Positions 33,018 to 40,458 of a stretch of DNA of 64,000 nucleotides are shown piece after piece. The stretch spans positions 1,178,001-1,242,000 of the forward strand of contig CAWDUQ010000002.1 of assembly GCA_963805495.1 (NCBI GenBank), given 5' to 3'. The position numbers and the translations under genes were made by a program. Every line of letters starts with the position of its first letter. Positions within the stretch are counted from its first letter, which is position 1. The notes under the pieces were generated by a model. The model did no database searches. It was not told where the DNA came from and worked only from the letters and a program-made list of their open reading frames with translations. Source of the DNA: DAHUXD01 sp963805495 (GTDB lineage: Bacteria > Acidobacteriota > Thermoanaerobaculia > UBA5066 > Gp7-AA6).

Positions 33018-34875
33018 AGATCGCCTGCAAGCGCGAATAAAACTCGACGTCGCCGCCGCCGTGCTCCGGCGGCCCGAGCCCCGACGCCTTCCAGCCCCCG
33101 AATGGCGCCAGCGCGTCGGCGTCGGCGGTGGAGACGTTCCACTTGAGAATCCCGGCCTCGGCCGCCGCCAGGAAGCGTTCCCGCCAGGGCCCCGGACCCG
33201 AGAAGAGCGCCGCGGCGAGTCCCTGGCGAACCCCGTTGGCCAGGCGCAGCGCCTCTTCGAATGTGGCCGCACTCTCGAGGACGAGCACCGGCCCGAAGGT
33301 CTCCTCCTGCACGATCTCGGACTCGTGGCCGGCCGGCACGACGAGCGTCGGCGGGAAGTAGGCGCCGGCGCCCATGGGCGCGGCCGCATGCGGCGCGATC
33401 ACGCGTGCCCCGGCCGCCGCGGCGCGCTCGACCATCGCGGCGACGCGCTCCCGCGCCTCTTCCGAAGCGAGGGGACCGACCTGCGTCACCGGATCGAGCG
33501 GATCGCCCCAGGCGAGCCTCGCGGCCGCCCCGGCGAGGTGCTCGAGGAACGGCTCGAAGAGCTCCGGCACGACGATCGCACGCCGGTTGGCCGTGCAGCG
33601 CTGCCCCGCAAAAGCGAAGGCGCCCTCCGCGACGAGCTCGGCCGCGCGCGGGAGGTCCGCGCCCTTCCAGACGATCGCCGCGTTGTTGCCGCCGAGCTCC
33701 GCCTGAAGCGGGATCCGTCGCCGCGAGCAGGTCTCCTGTGCCGCCCACCCGGCCGCGGTCGAGCCCGTCAGCGACACGGCGTCGATTCCGGGGTCGTTCA
33801 TCACCGCGGCCGCCGCCCGGTGATCACCCTCGACGAGCTCCACGACGCCTTCGGGAAGACCCGCCGCGCGCGCCGCCTCGAGCGACCGCCGGGCGAGAGC
33901 GGTCGCGAGCGGCGACGCCTTCCAGACGACCGTGTTGCCGAGAGCGATCGCCGGCCCGATCTTTCCCCAGGGAATCGCGACGGGGTTGTTCCACGGCGTG
34001 ATCAGGCCCACGACGCCGAGCGGAACCCGCCTCGCGAACGACGACGCGCCGGCCCTCGTTGTCCCCGGAAGCGACAGGGCCGCGGCGGCGCGCAGAAGCT
34101 CCGTGGCGCGGCGAACCTCCGCCTCGCTCTGCGTCACGGGCTTTCCGATCCCGACAGCGACCCGCCGGGCCCACTCCGGGGCTTCGGCGGCGAAGCGATC
34201 GGCCAGGGCGAGGAGCGGCTGCGCGCGCTCGGCCGCCGGCGCCGATCGCCAGGCCTCCAGGGCCCGGCGCGCGGCTGTCGACGCGCGGCCGGCGTCGGCC
34301 GCGAAATCCCGGGGCGGCGCGGCCGACCCGGACTCGAGCCAGCGCAAGATCTCCCCGACGGGCGCAAACCGCGCGGCGCGCCCCTCGAGGTAGCGCCGGG
34401 TCACGGCGGCCTGTAGCGGATCGTCGCTGCCGACGGCGTCGTCGGCCACCCAGACCGTGCGGCCGCTCGCATACGCGTCGAGCACCGTCGCGCGCACACA
34501 GCCGTGGAGGTGCACGCCGGCGACGAGAAGCGTGTCGGCGCCGGAGAGCGCTCCCGCCAGGTCGGGAGACGAGAAGGCGGAGAAGAACGTCTTCGACACG
34601 ACGGCCTCGCCGGCCCGCGGCTCGAGCCCCGCGGGAAACGCGTGCCCCGGCGTCCCGCGGACGCACCGCCAGCGGTCGAGCGCCTTCCAGTGCGGCATGC
34701 GGTCGTCGCGCACCGGGTCGACCGAGGTCACGGCGTGCACCACCGGCAGGCCCCGCTGCCGGGCCCCGTCGAGCAGGCGGGCCGCGCGGCGAACCACCTC
34801 TCCGGCCGAGGGCTCGAGCCCCGGCGCGCCCAGGAAGTCGTTTTGAAAGTCGACGAAGAGAGCGAGCGGTCTCAT
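32992..34875 (-). CDS. isochorismatase-like hydrolase fused to aldehyde dehydrogenase
   Basis: This 627-residue protein is a two-enzyme fusion. Residues about 1-185 are a cysteine hydrolase of the isochorismatase/nicotinamidase superfamily with the triad Asp (FVDFQNDF), Lys (VSKTFFSAF) and Cys (HLHGCVRAT, near 124). Residues about 190-627 are an NAD(P)-dependent aldehyde dehydrogenase: WNNPVAIPWGK, SLTGSTAAG, catalytic Glu in ELGGNN (near 390) and catalytic Cys in FAGQRCTANRR (near 425). All key residues are present in both halves. The ATG overlaps the stop of the dehydrogenase gene upstream (ATGA at 34872-34875). The hydrolase may release an aldehyde or amide that the second half oxidises. 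I know no standard pathway with this fusion. Confidence 0.87.
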   Translation of the reverse strand: MRPLALFVDFQNDFLGAPGLEPSAGEVVRRAARLLDGARQRGLPVVHAVTSVDPVRDDRMPHWKALDRWRCVRGTPGHAFPAGLEPRAGEAVVSKTFFSAFSSPDLAGALSGADTLLVAGVHLHGCVRATVLDAYASGRTVWVADDAVGSDDPLQAAVTRRYLEGRAARFAPVGEILRWLESGSAAPPRDFAADAGRASTAARRALEAWRSAPAAERAQPLLALADRFAAEAPEWARRVAVGIGKPVTQSEAEVRRATELLRAAAALSLPGTTRAGASSFARRVPLGVVGLITPWNNPVAIPWGKIGPAIALGNTVVWKASPLATALARRSLEAARAAGLPEGVVELVEGDHRAAAAVMNDPGIDAVSLTGSTAAGWAAQETCSRRRIPLQAELGGNNAAIVWKGADLPRAAELVAEGAFAFAGQRCTANRRAIVVPELFEPFLEHLAGAAARLAWGDPLDPVTQVGPLASEEARERVAAMVERAAAAGARVIAPHAAAPMGAGAYFPPTLVVPAGHESEIVQEETFGPVLVLESAATFEEALRLANGVRQGLAAALFSGPGPWRERFLAAAEAGILKWNVSTADADALAPFGGWKASGLGPPEHGGGDVEFYSRLQAIYGSDFSQG

Positions 34876-36017
34876 CCCGCCGGGTTCGCGCGGCCTTCGA
34901 CCTCGGCGGCGATCCGGCGGCCGAGCTCGGCCGTGCCGACGACGGTCGTCCCCGGCTCCGCGATGTCGAACGTACGGTAGCCGTGCCGCAGGACGTCCTC
35001 GACCGAGGCCTCGATCCACGCGGCTTCGCGGGCGAGGCCGAAGCTCTCCCGCAGCATCATCGCCGCCGAGGCGATCTGGCCGATCGGGTTGGCGCGCCCC
35101 TGCCCCGAGAGATCCAGAGCCGAGCCGTGGTTGGTCTGGTAGACCGCCGCGCCGGTGCTCGCGAAGTTGCCCGAAAAGGACATCCCCCGGGACGCGAGCA
35201 GGACCGCGCCGACGTCTGCGAGAACGTCGCCGAAGAGATTCGACGCGGCGATCACGTCGAAGGAAAGCGGGTCCTGGACCAGCCGGTAGGCGGCCAGATC
35301 GATGTCCACGAACGACGCGTCGACGCCGGCCCGCACGGCCGACTCCCGGCCGACGTCCCGCCAGAGAGCGCTGACAGCCGGGATGCCGCCCTCCTTGATG
35401 ACGACGGCGACCTTCCCTGTTCGTGCGGCCGCGAGGGCGCACGCGGCCTCGAGGAGGCGTCGCACCTGGGCCTCCGTGTACCGGAACGCGTGTTCGGCGA
35501 CACGGCCCCCCTCGGGATCCGCCCTCTCGCCCCACTCTCCCTGATAGACACCGGCCGAGTTCTCGCGGACGATGAGAATGTCGGTCCCGGCCACGCACTC
35601 GGCCTTCAGCCGCCCGGCCTCGCAAAGCACACCGACGGGTTTCAGGGGGGAAATCTTGCAGAAGAGATCGAACCGGCGGCGCAGGTCGTAGACGAAGCGG
35701 CCGCCCCCCGGGCCGCAGAGCACGGCCCCGCCCGCGCCGAAAATCTCCTCGCAGAATGCGCTGACGTCGTCGGTCAACGTCTGTCCGGTCATCAGCTCCG
35801 CCTCCCGGCCGATCGCACCGCCCGTGCGGATCTCGAAGTCCGCCGCGCCGGCGGACTGCACGGCGTGGAGCACCTCGAGCGCGGCTCCGATGACGTCGGG
35901 ACCGATGCCTTCGCCGGGGAGAATCCCCAGGACGATCCGGCCCGCGCGCGCCTTGAGGCCGCACACGGCGTCGCTCAAGCGCCGCACGTGCCGAACCTGA
36001 CTCGAGTCGACCGACAA
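34872..36017 (-). CDS. isopropylmalate/isocitrate dehydrogenase-family protein
   Basis: This 381-residue protein belongs to the NAD(P)-dependent beta-decarboxylating dehydrogenase family: GILPGEGIGPDV near the N-terminus, YDLRRRFDLF, RENSAGVYQGE, and SNLFGDVLADVGA with its metal-binding Asp residues. It oxidises a 2-hydroxy acid with a neighbouring carboxylate (isopropylmalate, isocitrate, tartrate, homoisocitrate or similar). No leucine-pathway genes are linked, so a specialised role with the fusion enzyme and NRPS-like gene is more likely. TTG 36017 is preferred because GGGAGG lies 6 bases before it. Upstream in-frame starts would add sequence that runs into the repeat at 36136-36235. Confidence 0.83.
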   Translation of the reverse strand: MSVDSSQVRHVRRLSDAVCGLKARAGRIVLGILPGEGIGPDVIGAALEVLHAVQSAGAADFEIRTGGAIGREAELMTGQTLTDDVSAFCEEIFGAGGAVLCGPGGGRFVYDLRRRFDLFCKISPLKPVGVLCEAGRLKAECVAGTDILIVRENSAGVYQGEWGERADPEGGRVAEHAFRYTEAQVRRLLEAACALAAARTGKVAVVIKEGGIPAVSALWRDVGRESAVRAGVDASFVDIDLAAYRLVQDPLSFDVIAASNLFGDVLADVGAVLLASRGMSFSGNFASTGAAVYQTNHGSALDLSGQGRANPIGQIASAAMMLRESFGLAREAAWIEASVEDVLRHGYRTFDIAEPGTTVVGTAELGRRIAAEVEGRANPAG

Positions 36018-36135
36018 GGCTGCCTCCCCGTTTTTGGGGCCGAGTTTACCTCCGTCCCACCCGATCTCCGGAGGTCGCGCTAGATGTCGTTTCTCAACAG
36101 GTTGTTCACGCAATTCGGCGAGGTGAGACCCGGGC

Positions 36136-36235
36136 CGTAGGGGCGGCCCTTGTGGCCGCCCGCTGACACGCTGACGATTCGCGTGCCGCCCCTCGATGGG
36201 CCCAGGAGGGGGCGCCCGCAAGGGGCGCCCCTACG
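36136..36235. repeat. GTAGGGGC...GCCCCTAC inverted-repeat element, 100-bp copy
   Basis: The termini are a perfect 10-bp inverted repeat: CGTAGGGGCG (36136-36145) and CGCCCCTACG (36226-36235). The left hairpin is identical to the copy at 7754 (GGCGGCCCTTGTGGCCGCCC). The right hairpin is GGGGCGCC-cgcaa-GGGGCGCCCC. It fills most of the 296-base gap 36018-36313, which otherwise holds no gene I can support. Confidence 0.75.
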
Positions 36236-36313
36236 TGCCGGGGCGCGGCAGTTTCAGGGGTCGCTTCACGAAGCGGGCGCCGGCACAGTGAACAACGTCT
36301 TGAGAATTCACAG

Positions 36314-36766
36314 CTAGATCGCGCGGGCGAGCCGGGCCGTCGTGGTGATCTTCTTGACGGCTCCGCACTTGCAGGCCCGCGAGAAGATCTCGCCGACACT
36401 TGCGCCGACATCAGCGCGGTTGGACGCCGCGCATTTCTCGCAGATCCACTCGACCGGCTGAATCTGCGACCCCACGAACGAGTGCCAGAAACGCAGGCAG
36501 CTCGCCAGTCCCGACCAGCCCTCGTAGACCGTCACGCGGCCGTTGTCCTGGCCGAGGGCCTTTCGAATGGCTGCAACCTCGTTGGCGTTGTGCAGGTCGT
36601 AGTGGGCGAGGCGCCCGCGCAGGGCCACGTCCGTCAGAAGACCGATCTTGCGCGGCGCCGAAACGCCGTTGGACGTGTCGATCGAAGCGAGCACGAGGCC
36701 GACCGCACCCTCGACCCGGGGAAGGCGGCGGAACTCGATCGCAAAGACCTGCTGGGTCTTGATCAC
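36314..36766 (-). CDS. hypothetical protein with C-terminal zinc-ribbon-like Cys pairs
   Basis: This 150-residue protein starts at GTG 36766, which overlaps the stop of an upstream frame (GTGA). The N-terminal two thirds form an alpha/beta domain (QVFAIEFRRLP, GLVLASIDTSN, IRKALGQDNGRVTVYEG). The C-terminus carries ICEKC and, about 20 residues later, CKCG, a four-Cys pattern that could bind zinc. No family is recognised. Other minus-strand starts further upstream in the same frame give an Arg-rich extension that looks like shadow coding, so the short form is chosen. Confidence 0.55.
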   Translation of the reverse strand: MIKTQQVFAIEFRRLPRVEGAVGLVLASIDTSNGVSAPRKIGLLTDVALRGRLAHYDLHNANEVAAIRKALGQDNGRVTVYEGWSGLASCLRFWHSFVGSQIQPVEWICEKCAASNRADVGASVGEIFSRACKCGAVKKITTTARLARAI

Positions 36767-37137
36767 GGGAGCTCGGGTCCCGGAGAAGGTCCCAGAAAGG
36801 CCACCGCGAACTCCCGGGTCGCCGCCTCCAGGGCCGCGGCCGCGTGCTGCCGCTGCGCGGCCGGCGCGCCCTCGGCGGGCGTCGCGGACTCGGCGTTGAG
36901 CTCGACGGCGAGGTCTTCGAGCCAGAGGACGACGAGCTCGGCGAGCTCCGCGTGAAAGGCCGATCGATCCTGCAGGACGTTGCGTCGCGCGCCGAGAATC
37001 CACTCGAGGTGAGCGGACCCCTCGGCGGGCGAAACGAGCCCGCGGGCCTCGCCGTAGCGAGCTCTCAGTCGCGCGACGACCTGCTCGTGCGCCCCCTCGG
37101 TGGCGAGCGCGGAACCCTGACTTTCCGGTGAATCGAT
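36763..37137 (-). CDS. hypothetical helical protein, start codon non-standard
   Basis: A minus-strand frame of about 124 codons ends in TGA at 36763-36765, overlapping the GTG of the zinc-ribbon gene. The predicted protein is helical and has normal codon use (HLEWILGARRNVLQD, HAELAELVVLWLEDLAVEL). No ATG, GTG or TTG is present near its 5' end. The best initiation point is ATC 37137 with GGGAGG 6 bases before it, or an ATT slightly upstream. Either the gene uses a rare start, or a base error hides the true one. Coding likelihood and the overlap support it; the function is unknown. Confidence 0.45.
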   Translation of the reverse strand: MDSPESQGSALATEGAHEQVVARLRARYGEARGLVSPAEGSAHLEWILGARRNVLQDRSAFHAELAELVVLWLEDLAVELNAESATPAEGAPAAQRQHAAAALEAATREFAVAFLGPSPGPELP

Positions 37138-37235
37138 GACGGGCCTCCCAATCTTTCACAAGGCCGAAAGAACCGGCGACGGCGGGATCCGGGAGCCGGA
37201 GAGGCTGGCCGTCGGAGGGAATCGGACACAATCAG

Positions 37236-37274
37236 GGTACCACGCGGCCGGGGCGCGTCCGACGCGCGGGTACC
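37236..37274. promoter_or_regulatory. paired GGTACC sites before the P450 start
   Basis: GGTACC occurs at 37236-37241 and 37269-37274, the second touching the ATG of the P450 gene. Partly matching CGCG tracts lie between them, giving a loose inverted-repeat layout. It is a weak candidate operator. Confidence 0.25.
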
Positions 37275-38501
37275 ATGCCCGGCATGGACGCGGGATTCGC
37301 ACGGCCGGATTTCAAGCGGGACCCGTATCCCGTCTATCGGCGCCTGCGCAACGAGACGCCCGTCGTGAGCGTCCGTCTCCCCGACGGGCGGACGGCCTGG
37401 CTCGTCACCCGCTACGCCGACGTCGCGGCGGTCCTGAAAGACGAGCGCTTCGCCAAGGATCCGTCGCGCGCGGTCCCGGGCAAGCCGCCCTGGACGCCGG
37501 CCTTTTTCCGGCCGCTGACCCGCAACATGCTCGATCTCGACGCGCCCGACCACACGCGCCTGCGCGGGCTCGTCCACAAGGCCTTCACTCCCCGCCTCGT
37601 CGAGCAGATGGGGGAGCGGATCCGGCGCCTCACGGAAAGCCTGCTCGACCCGGTCGCGGGCCGCGGCCGCATGGACCTGATCCGCGACTACGCGCTGCCC
37701 ATCCCCTCGACGATCATCGCGGAGATCCTGGGCGTGCCGCAGGAGGACCAGCGTCGTTTCCAGCGCTGGTCGAACGCCATCGTGGCCGCGTCGCCGTCGG
37801 GGTGGGGCATGCTCCGCGCGATCCCGGGAGTCCTCAAATTCATGCGCTACATTCGCCGGCTCGTCCGCCGGCGCCGCCAGGTCCCGGGCGACGACCTGGT
37901 CAGCGCGCTCGTGCGGGGCGAGGAGTCCGGCGAGATGCTGAACGAGGACGAGCTTCTCGCCATGATCTTTCTCCTGCTCATCGCGGGCTTCGAGACCACC
38001 GTCAACCTGATCGGCAACGGAACGCTGGCGCTTCTCGAGCACCCCGGCCAGATGCGGCGGCTCCGCGCCGACCCATCCCTCCTCCCGGGGGCCGTCGAGG
38101 AGCTCCTCCGGTTCGACGGGCCCCTCGAGATGGCCACCGAGCGCTATGCGATCGAAGACGTGGCGATCGGAGACGTCACGATTCCCCGCGGCGCGCTGGT
38201 TCATGCCGTGCTCGCCTCGGCCAATCGCGACGAGCGCCAGTTTCCGGACCCCGACTCCCTCGATCTGACTCGGGAACCGAATCGTCACCTGGCGTTCGGG
38301 CTCGGCGTGCACTATTGCCTCGGCGCTCCCCTCGCCCGACTCGAAGGTCAGATCGCGTTCGACGCGCTGCTGCGGCGTTTTCCGGACATGCGGCTGTCCG
38401 TCCCGCGGGCGCAACTGCGCTGGCGGCGGGGACTCGTCCTCCGGGGGCTCGAGGCTCTGCCGCTCGAATTCGGCGCGACGACCGCGGCCCGCATCGGGTA
38501 G
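37275..38501 (+). CDS. cytochrome P450 monooxygenase
   Basis: This 408-residue soluble bacterial P450 has the I-helix oxygen-binding motif AGFETT near 237, the K-helix ExxR as EELLR, and the haem-ligand loop FGLGVHYCLGAPLAR with the ligand Cys near 348. Size and motifs match the CYP107/CYP102-neighbouring class I enzymes that need separate ferredoxin and reductase partners. The flavoprotein encoded 38 bases downstream is a disulfide reductase type, not a standard P450 reductase. The substrate is unknown; such enzymes often act on secondary metabolites or terpenoids. ATG 37275 is used, and a second Met three codons later is an equal option. Confidence 0.92.
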   Translation: MPGMDAGFARPDFKRDPYPVYRRLRNETPVVSVRLPDGRTAWLVTRYADVAAVLKDERFAKDPSRAVPGKPPWTPAFFRPLTRNMLDLDAPDHTRLRGLVHKAFTPRLVEQMGERIRRLTESLLDPVAGRGRMDLIRDYALPIPSTIIAEILGVPQEDQRRFQRWSNAIVAASPSGWGMLRAIPGVLKFMRYIRRLVRRRRQVPGDDLVSALVRGEESGEMLNEDELLAMIFLLLIAGFETTVNLIGNGTLALLEHPGQMRRLRADPSLLPGAVEELLRFDGPLEMATERYAIEDVAIGDVTIPRGALVHAVLASANRDERQFPDPDSLDLTREPNRHLAFGLGVHYCLGAPLARLEGQIAFDALLRRFPDMRLSVPRAQLRWRRGLVLRGLEALPLEFGATTAARIG

Positions 38502-38539
38502 CGTTACGCAGCGCCGGAGAGCCCGGCGGGAGAGGCCCC

Positions 38540-39916
38540 ATGAGCACACGCTTCGACGCCATCGTCATCGGGACCGGCCAGGCTGGACCGTCCCTCGCGG
38601 CGCGCCTCTCGGCGGCCGGCCTGAGGGTCGCGATCGTCGAGCGAGGCGCCTTCGGCGGGACCTGCATCAACACGGGCTGCATTCCCACGAAGACCCTCAT
38701 CGCGAGCGCGGCCGCCGCGCAGGCGATCCGCCGGGCGCCCGAATTCGGCGTCTCCGCCGCCCTTCCCGTCACAGTCGACATGAAGGCCGTCAAGGCACGC
38801 AAGGACGCGATCTCGGGCGACTCGCGGAAGGGCGTCGAATCGATGCTCCGCGGCCTGCCGAACGCCACGGTCTTCGACGGCCACGCCCGGTTCGAGTCGC
38901 CAAGCGAGGTTCGGGTCGGGACCGAGGTCCTGACGGGCGAGAGGATCTTCGTGAACGTCGGCGGCCGCGCATTGACACCACCCATGCCGGGTCTCACCGA
39001 CGTGCCCTACTGGACGAACTCGTCGATGATGGCCGTCGACTTCGTCCCCCCGCATCTCGTCATCGTCGGCGGCAGCTACGTCGGGCTCGAGTTCGCCCAG
39101 ATGTACCGCCGCTTCGGTTCTCGGGTCACCGTCGTCGAGATGTCGCCCCGTCTCATCGCCCGGGAGGACGAGGACACCTCCGCGGCGATTCGGGACATCC
39201 TCGAACGCGAGGGCATCGCGATCCGCACGGGGGCCGAATGCGTCGCCCTCGAAAAATCGCCATCGGGAGTGCGGATCAAGGTCGACTGCCAGGAAGGCTC
39301 CCCCGCGGTCGACGGCACCCACCTGCTGCTCGCCGTCGGCCGCCGGCCCAATACGGACGACCTCGGCCTCGAGAAAGCCGGGGTCGCTGTCGACGCCCGC
39401 GGCTACATCACCGTCGACGACGGGCTCCGGACGTCCGTCCCGGGCATCTGGGCGCTCGGCGACTGCAACGGCCGCGGCGCCTTCACGCACACGGCTTACA
39501 ACGACTTCGAGATCGTCGCGGCCAATCTCCTCGACGGCGATCCGCGGAAGGTCTCCGACCGGATCGAGGCCTACGCCCTCTACGTCGACCCGCCGCTCGG
39601 GCGGGCCGGCCTGACCGAGGCGGCCGCCCGGAAGTCGGGCCGGAAGATCCTCGTCGGCAAGCGCCCGATGGAGAGGATCAAGCGCGCCGTCGAAAAGGGC
39701 GAGACGCAGGGCTTCATCAAGATCGTCGTCGACGCCGACTCGAAGCAGATCCTCGGGGCCGCAATCCTCGGCGTCGGCGGCGACGAGATCATCCACACGC
39801 TGCTCGACGTCATGTACGCACGCGCGCCCTACACCGTGATCCAGCGGGCCATGCACATCCACCCGACAGTGTCGGAGTACCTGCCGACGGTCCTCGGGGA
39901 CCTGCGCGAGGCCTGA
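38540..39916 (+). CDS. mercuric-reductase-like pyridine nucleotide-disulfide oxidoreductase
   Basis: This 458-residue flavoprotein has an FAD site (AIVIGTGQAGPSLAARL), the redox disulfide CINTGC (about 42-47), an NAD(P) Rossmann motif (VIVGGSYVGLEFAQMYRRFG) and the second FAD motif (IWALGDCN). The dimer-interface base pair at the C-terminus is HPTVSEYLP. It lacks the HMA domain and the C-terminal vicinal cysteines of true MerA, so mercury reduction is doubtful. This MerA-like branch is often annotated only as FAD-containing oxidoreductase. ATG 38540 follows GGAGAGG. It probably shares a transcript with the P450 38 bases upstream. Confidence 0.85.
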   Translation: MSTRFDAIVIGTGQAGPSLAARLSAAGLRVAIVERGAFGGTCINTGCIPTKTLIASAAAAQAIRRAPEFGVSAALPVTVDMKAVKARKDAISGDSRKGVESMLRGLPNATVFDGHARFESPSEVRVGTEVLTGERIFVNVGGRALTPPMPGLTDVPYWTNSSMMAVDFVPPHLVIVGGSYVGLEFAQMYRRFGSRVTVVEMSPRLIAREDEDTSAAIRDILEREGIAIRTGAECVALEKSPSGVRIKVDCQEGSPAVDGTHLLLAVGRRPNTDDLGLEKAGVAVDARGYITVDDGLRTSVPGIWALGDCNGRGAFTHTAYNDFEIVAANLLDGDPRKVSDRIEAYALYVDPPLGRAGLTEAAARKSGRKILVGKRPMERIKRAVEKGETQGFIKIVVDADSKQILGAAILGVGGDEIIHTLLDVMYARAPYTVIQRAMHIHPTVSEYLPTVLGDLREA

Positions 39917-39931
39917 AGCCGCGGCCGGCGG

Positions 39932-40399
39932 TCAGTGCGGCCGGCGGACGACCCAGAACGCCAGCGCGATCGCGATGGCGTCCTCGAGGAGCGCGATCGG
40001 CAAGCCCTTTCCCCCGGCCGCCCGCGTGAGGCGGGCCCGGAACTCGTAACCGCCGAGCGTCCCCGCGACCGCCCCGAGCGCGCCGAGGACGAGGCCCGGG
40101 ACGAGCCCCCCGGCCGCGCCGGTGACGGCGGCGCCGCACAGCGCTCCCATCACGATCCGCGCGATGAACGCCGGGGGCGCCTTGCGGCTACCGGTCTTCG
40201 GCAGCTTGTCGTTGACGAGCTCGCCGAGGGCAGCGATGCTGAAGATCCACGGCGTCACCGCCGCGCCGAGAAACGCGAGCGGCGTGCCCTGCAGGTTCAA
40301 CCAGCCCAGACGCGCCGCCCAGCTCACCGCGGCCGGCGCCGTCATCGCGCGAAGCCCGGCCACGATTCCTATCAGGAACGCCAGGACGAAAAGCGACAT
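39932..40399 (-). CDS. DUF4126-family membrane protein
   Basis: This 155-residue protein starts at ATG 40399. Four or five hydrophobic helices (FVLAFLIGIVAGLRAMTAPA, LAFLGAAVTPWIFSIAALG, and two Gly/Ala-rich helices around VMGALCGAAVTGAAGG and LVLGALGAVAGTLGGY) and the phrase GLRAMTAPAAVSWA are characteristic of DUF4126. The role is unknown. It is convergent with the flavoprotein gene (15-base gap) and sits 59 bases downstream of the antiporter gene on the same strand, so it may be on the antiporter transcript. Confidence 0.8.
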   Translation of the reverse strand: MSLFVLAFLIGIVAGLRAMTAPAAVSWAARLGWLNLQGTPLAFLGAAVTPWIFSIAALGELVNDKLPKTGSRKAPPAFIARIVMGALCGAAVTGAAGGLVPGLVLGALGAVAGTLGGYEFRARLTRAAGGKGLPIALLEDAIAIALAFWVVRRPH

Positions 40400-40458
40400 G
40401 GTGTTCACCGCCTCGGGCGGGATCCTACATCGCCGGTTACGGCCCGAGCCGTTCGGGC

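Noticed and set aside
30403..36235. Prophage or integrative element bounded by the GTAGGGGC repeats
   Set aside because: No integrase, transposase, capsid or relaxase genes occur between the copies, and the repeats are short intergenic hairpins found elsewhere in the window too.
38540..39916. True mercuric reductase (merA)
   Set aside because: The redox disulfide is present, but the C-terminal Cys pair and N-terminal metal domain needed for mercury are absent, and no mer genes are nearby.
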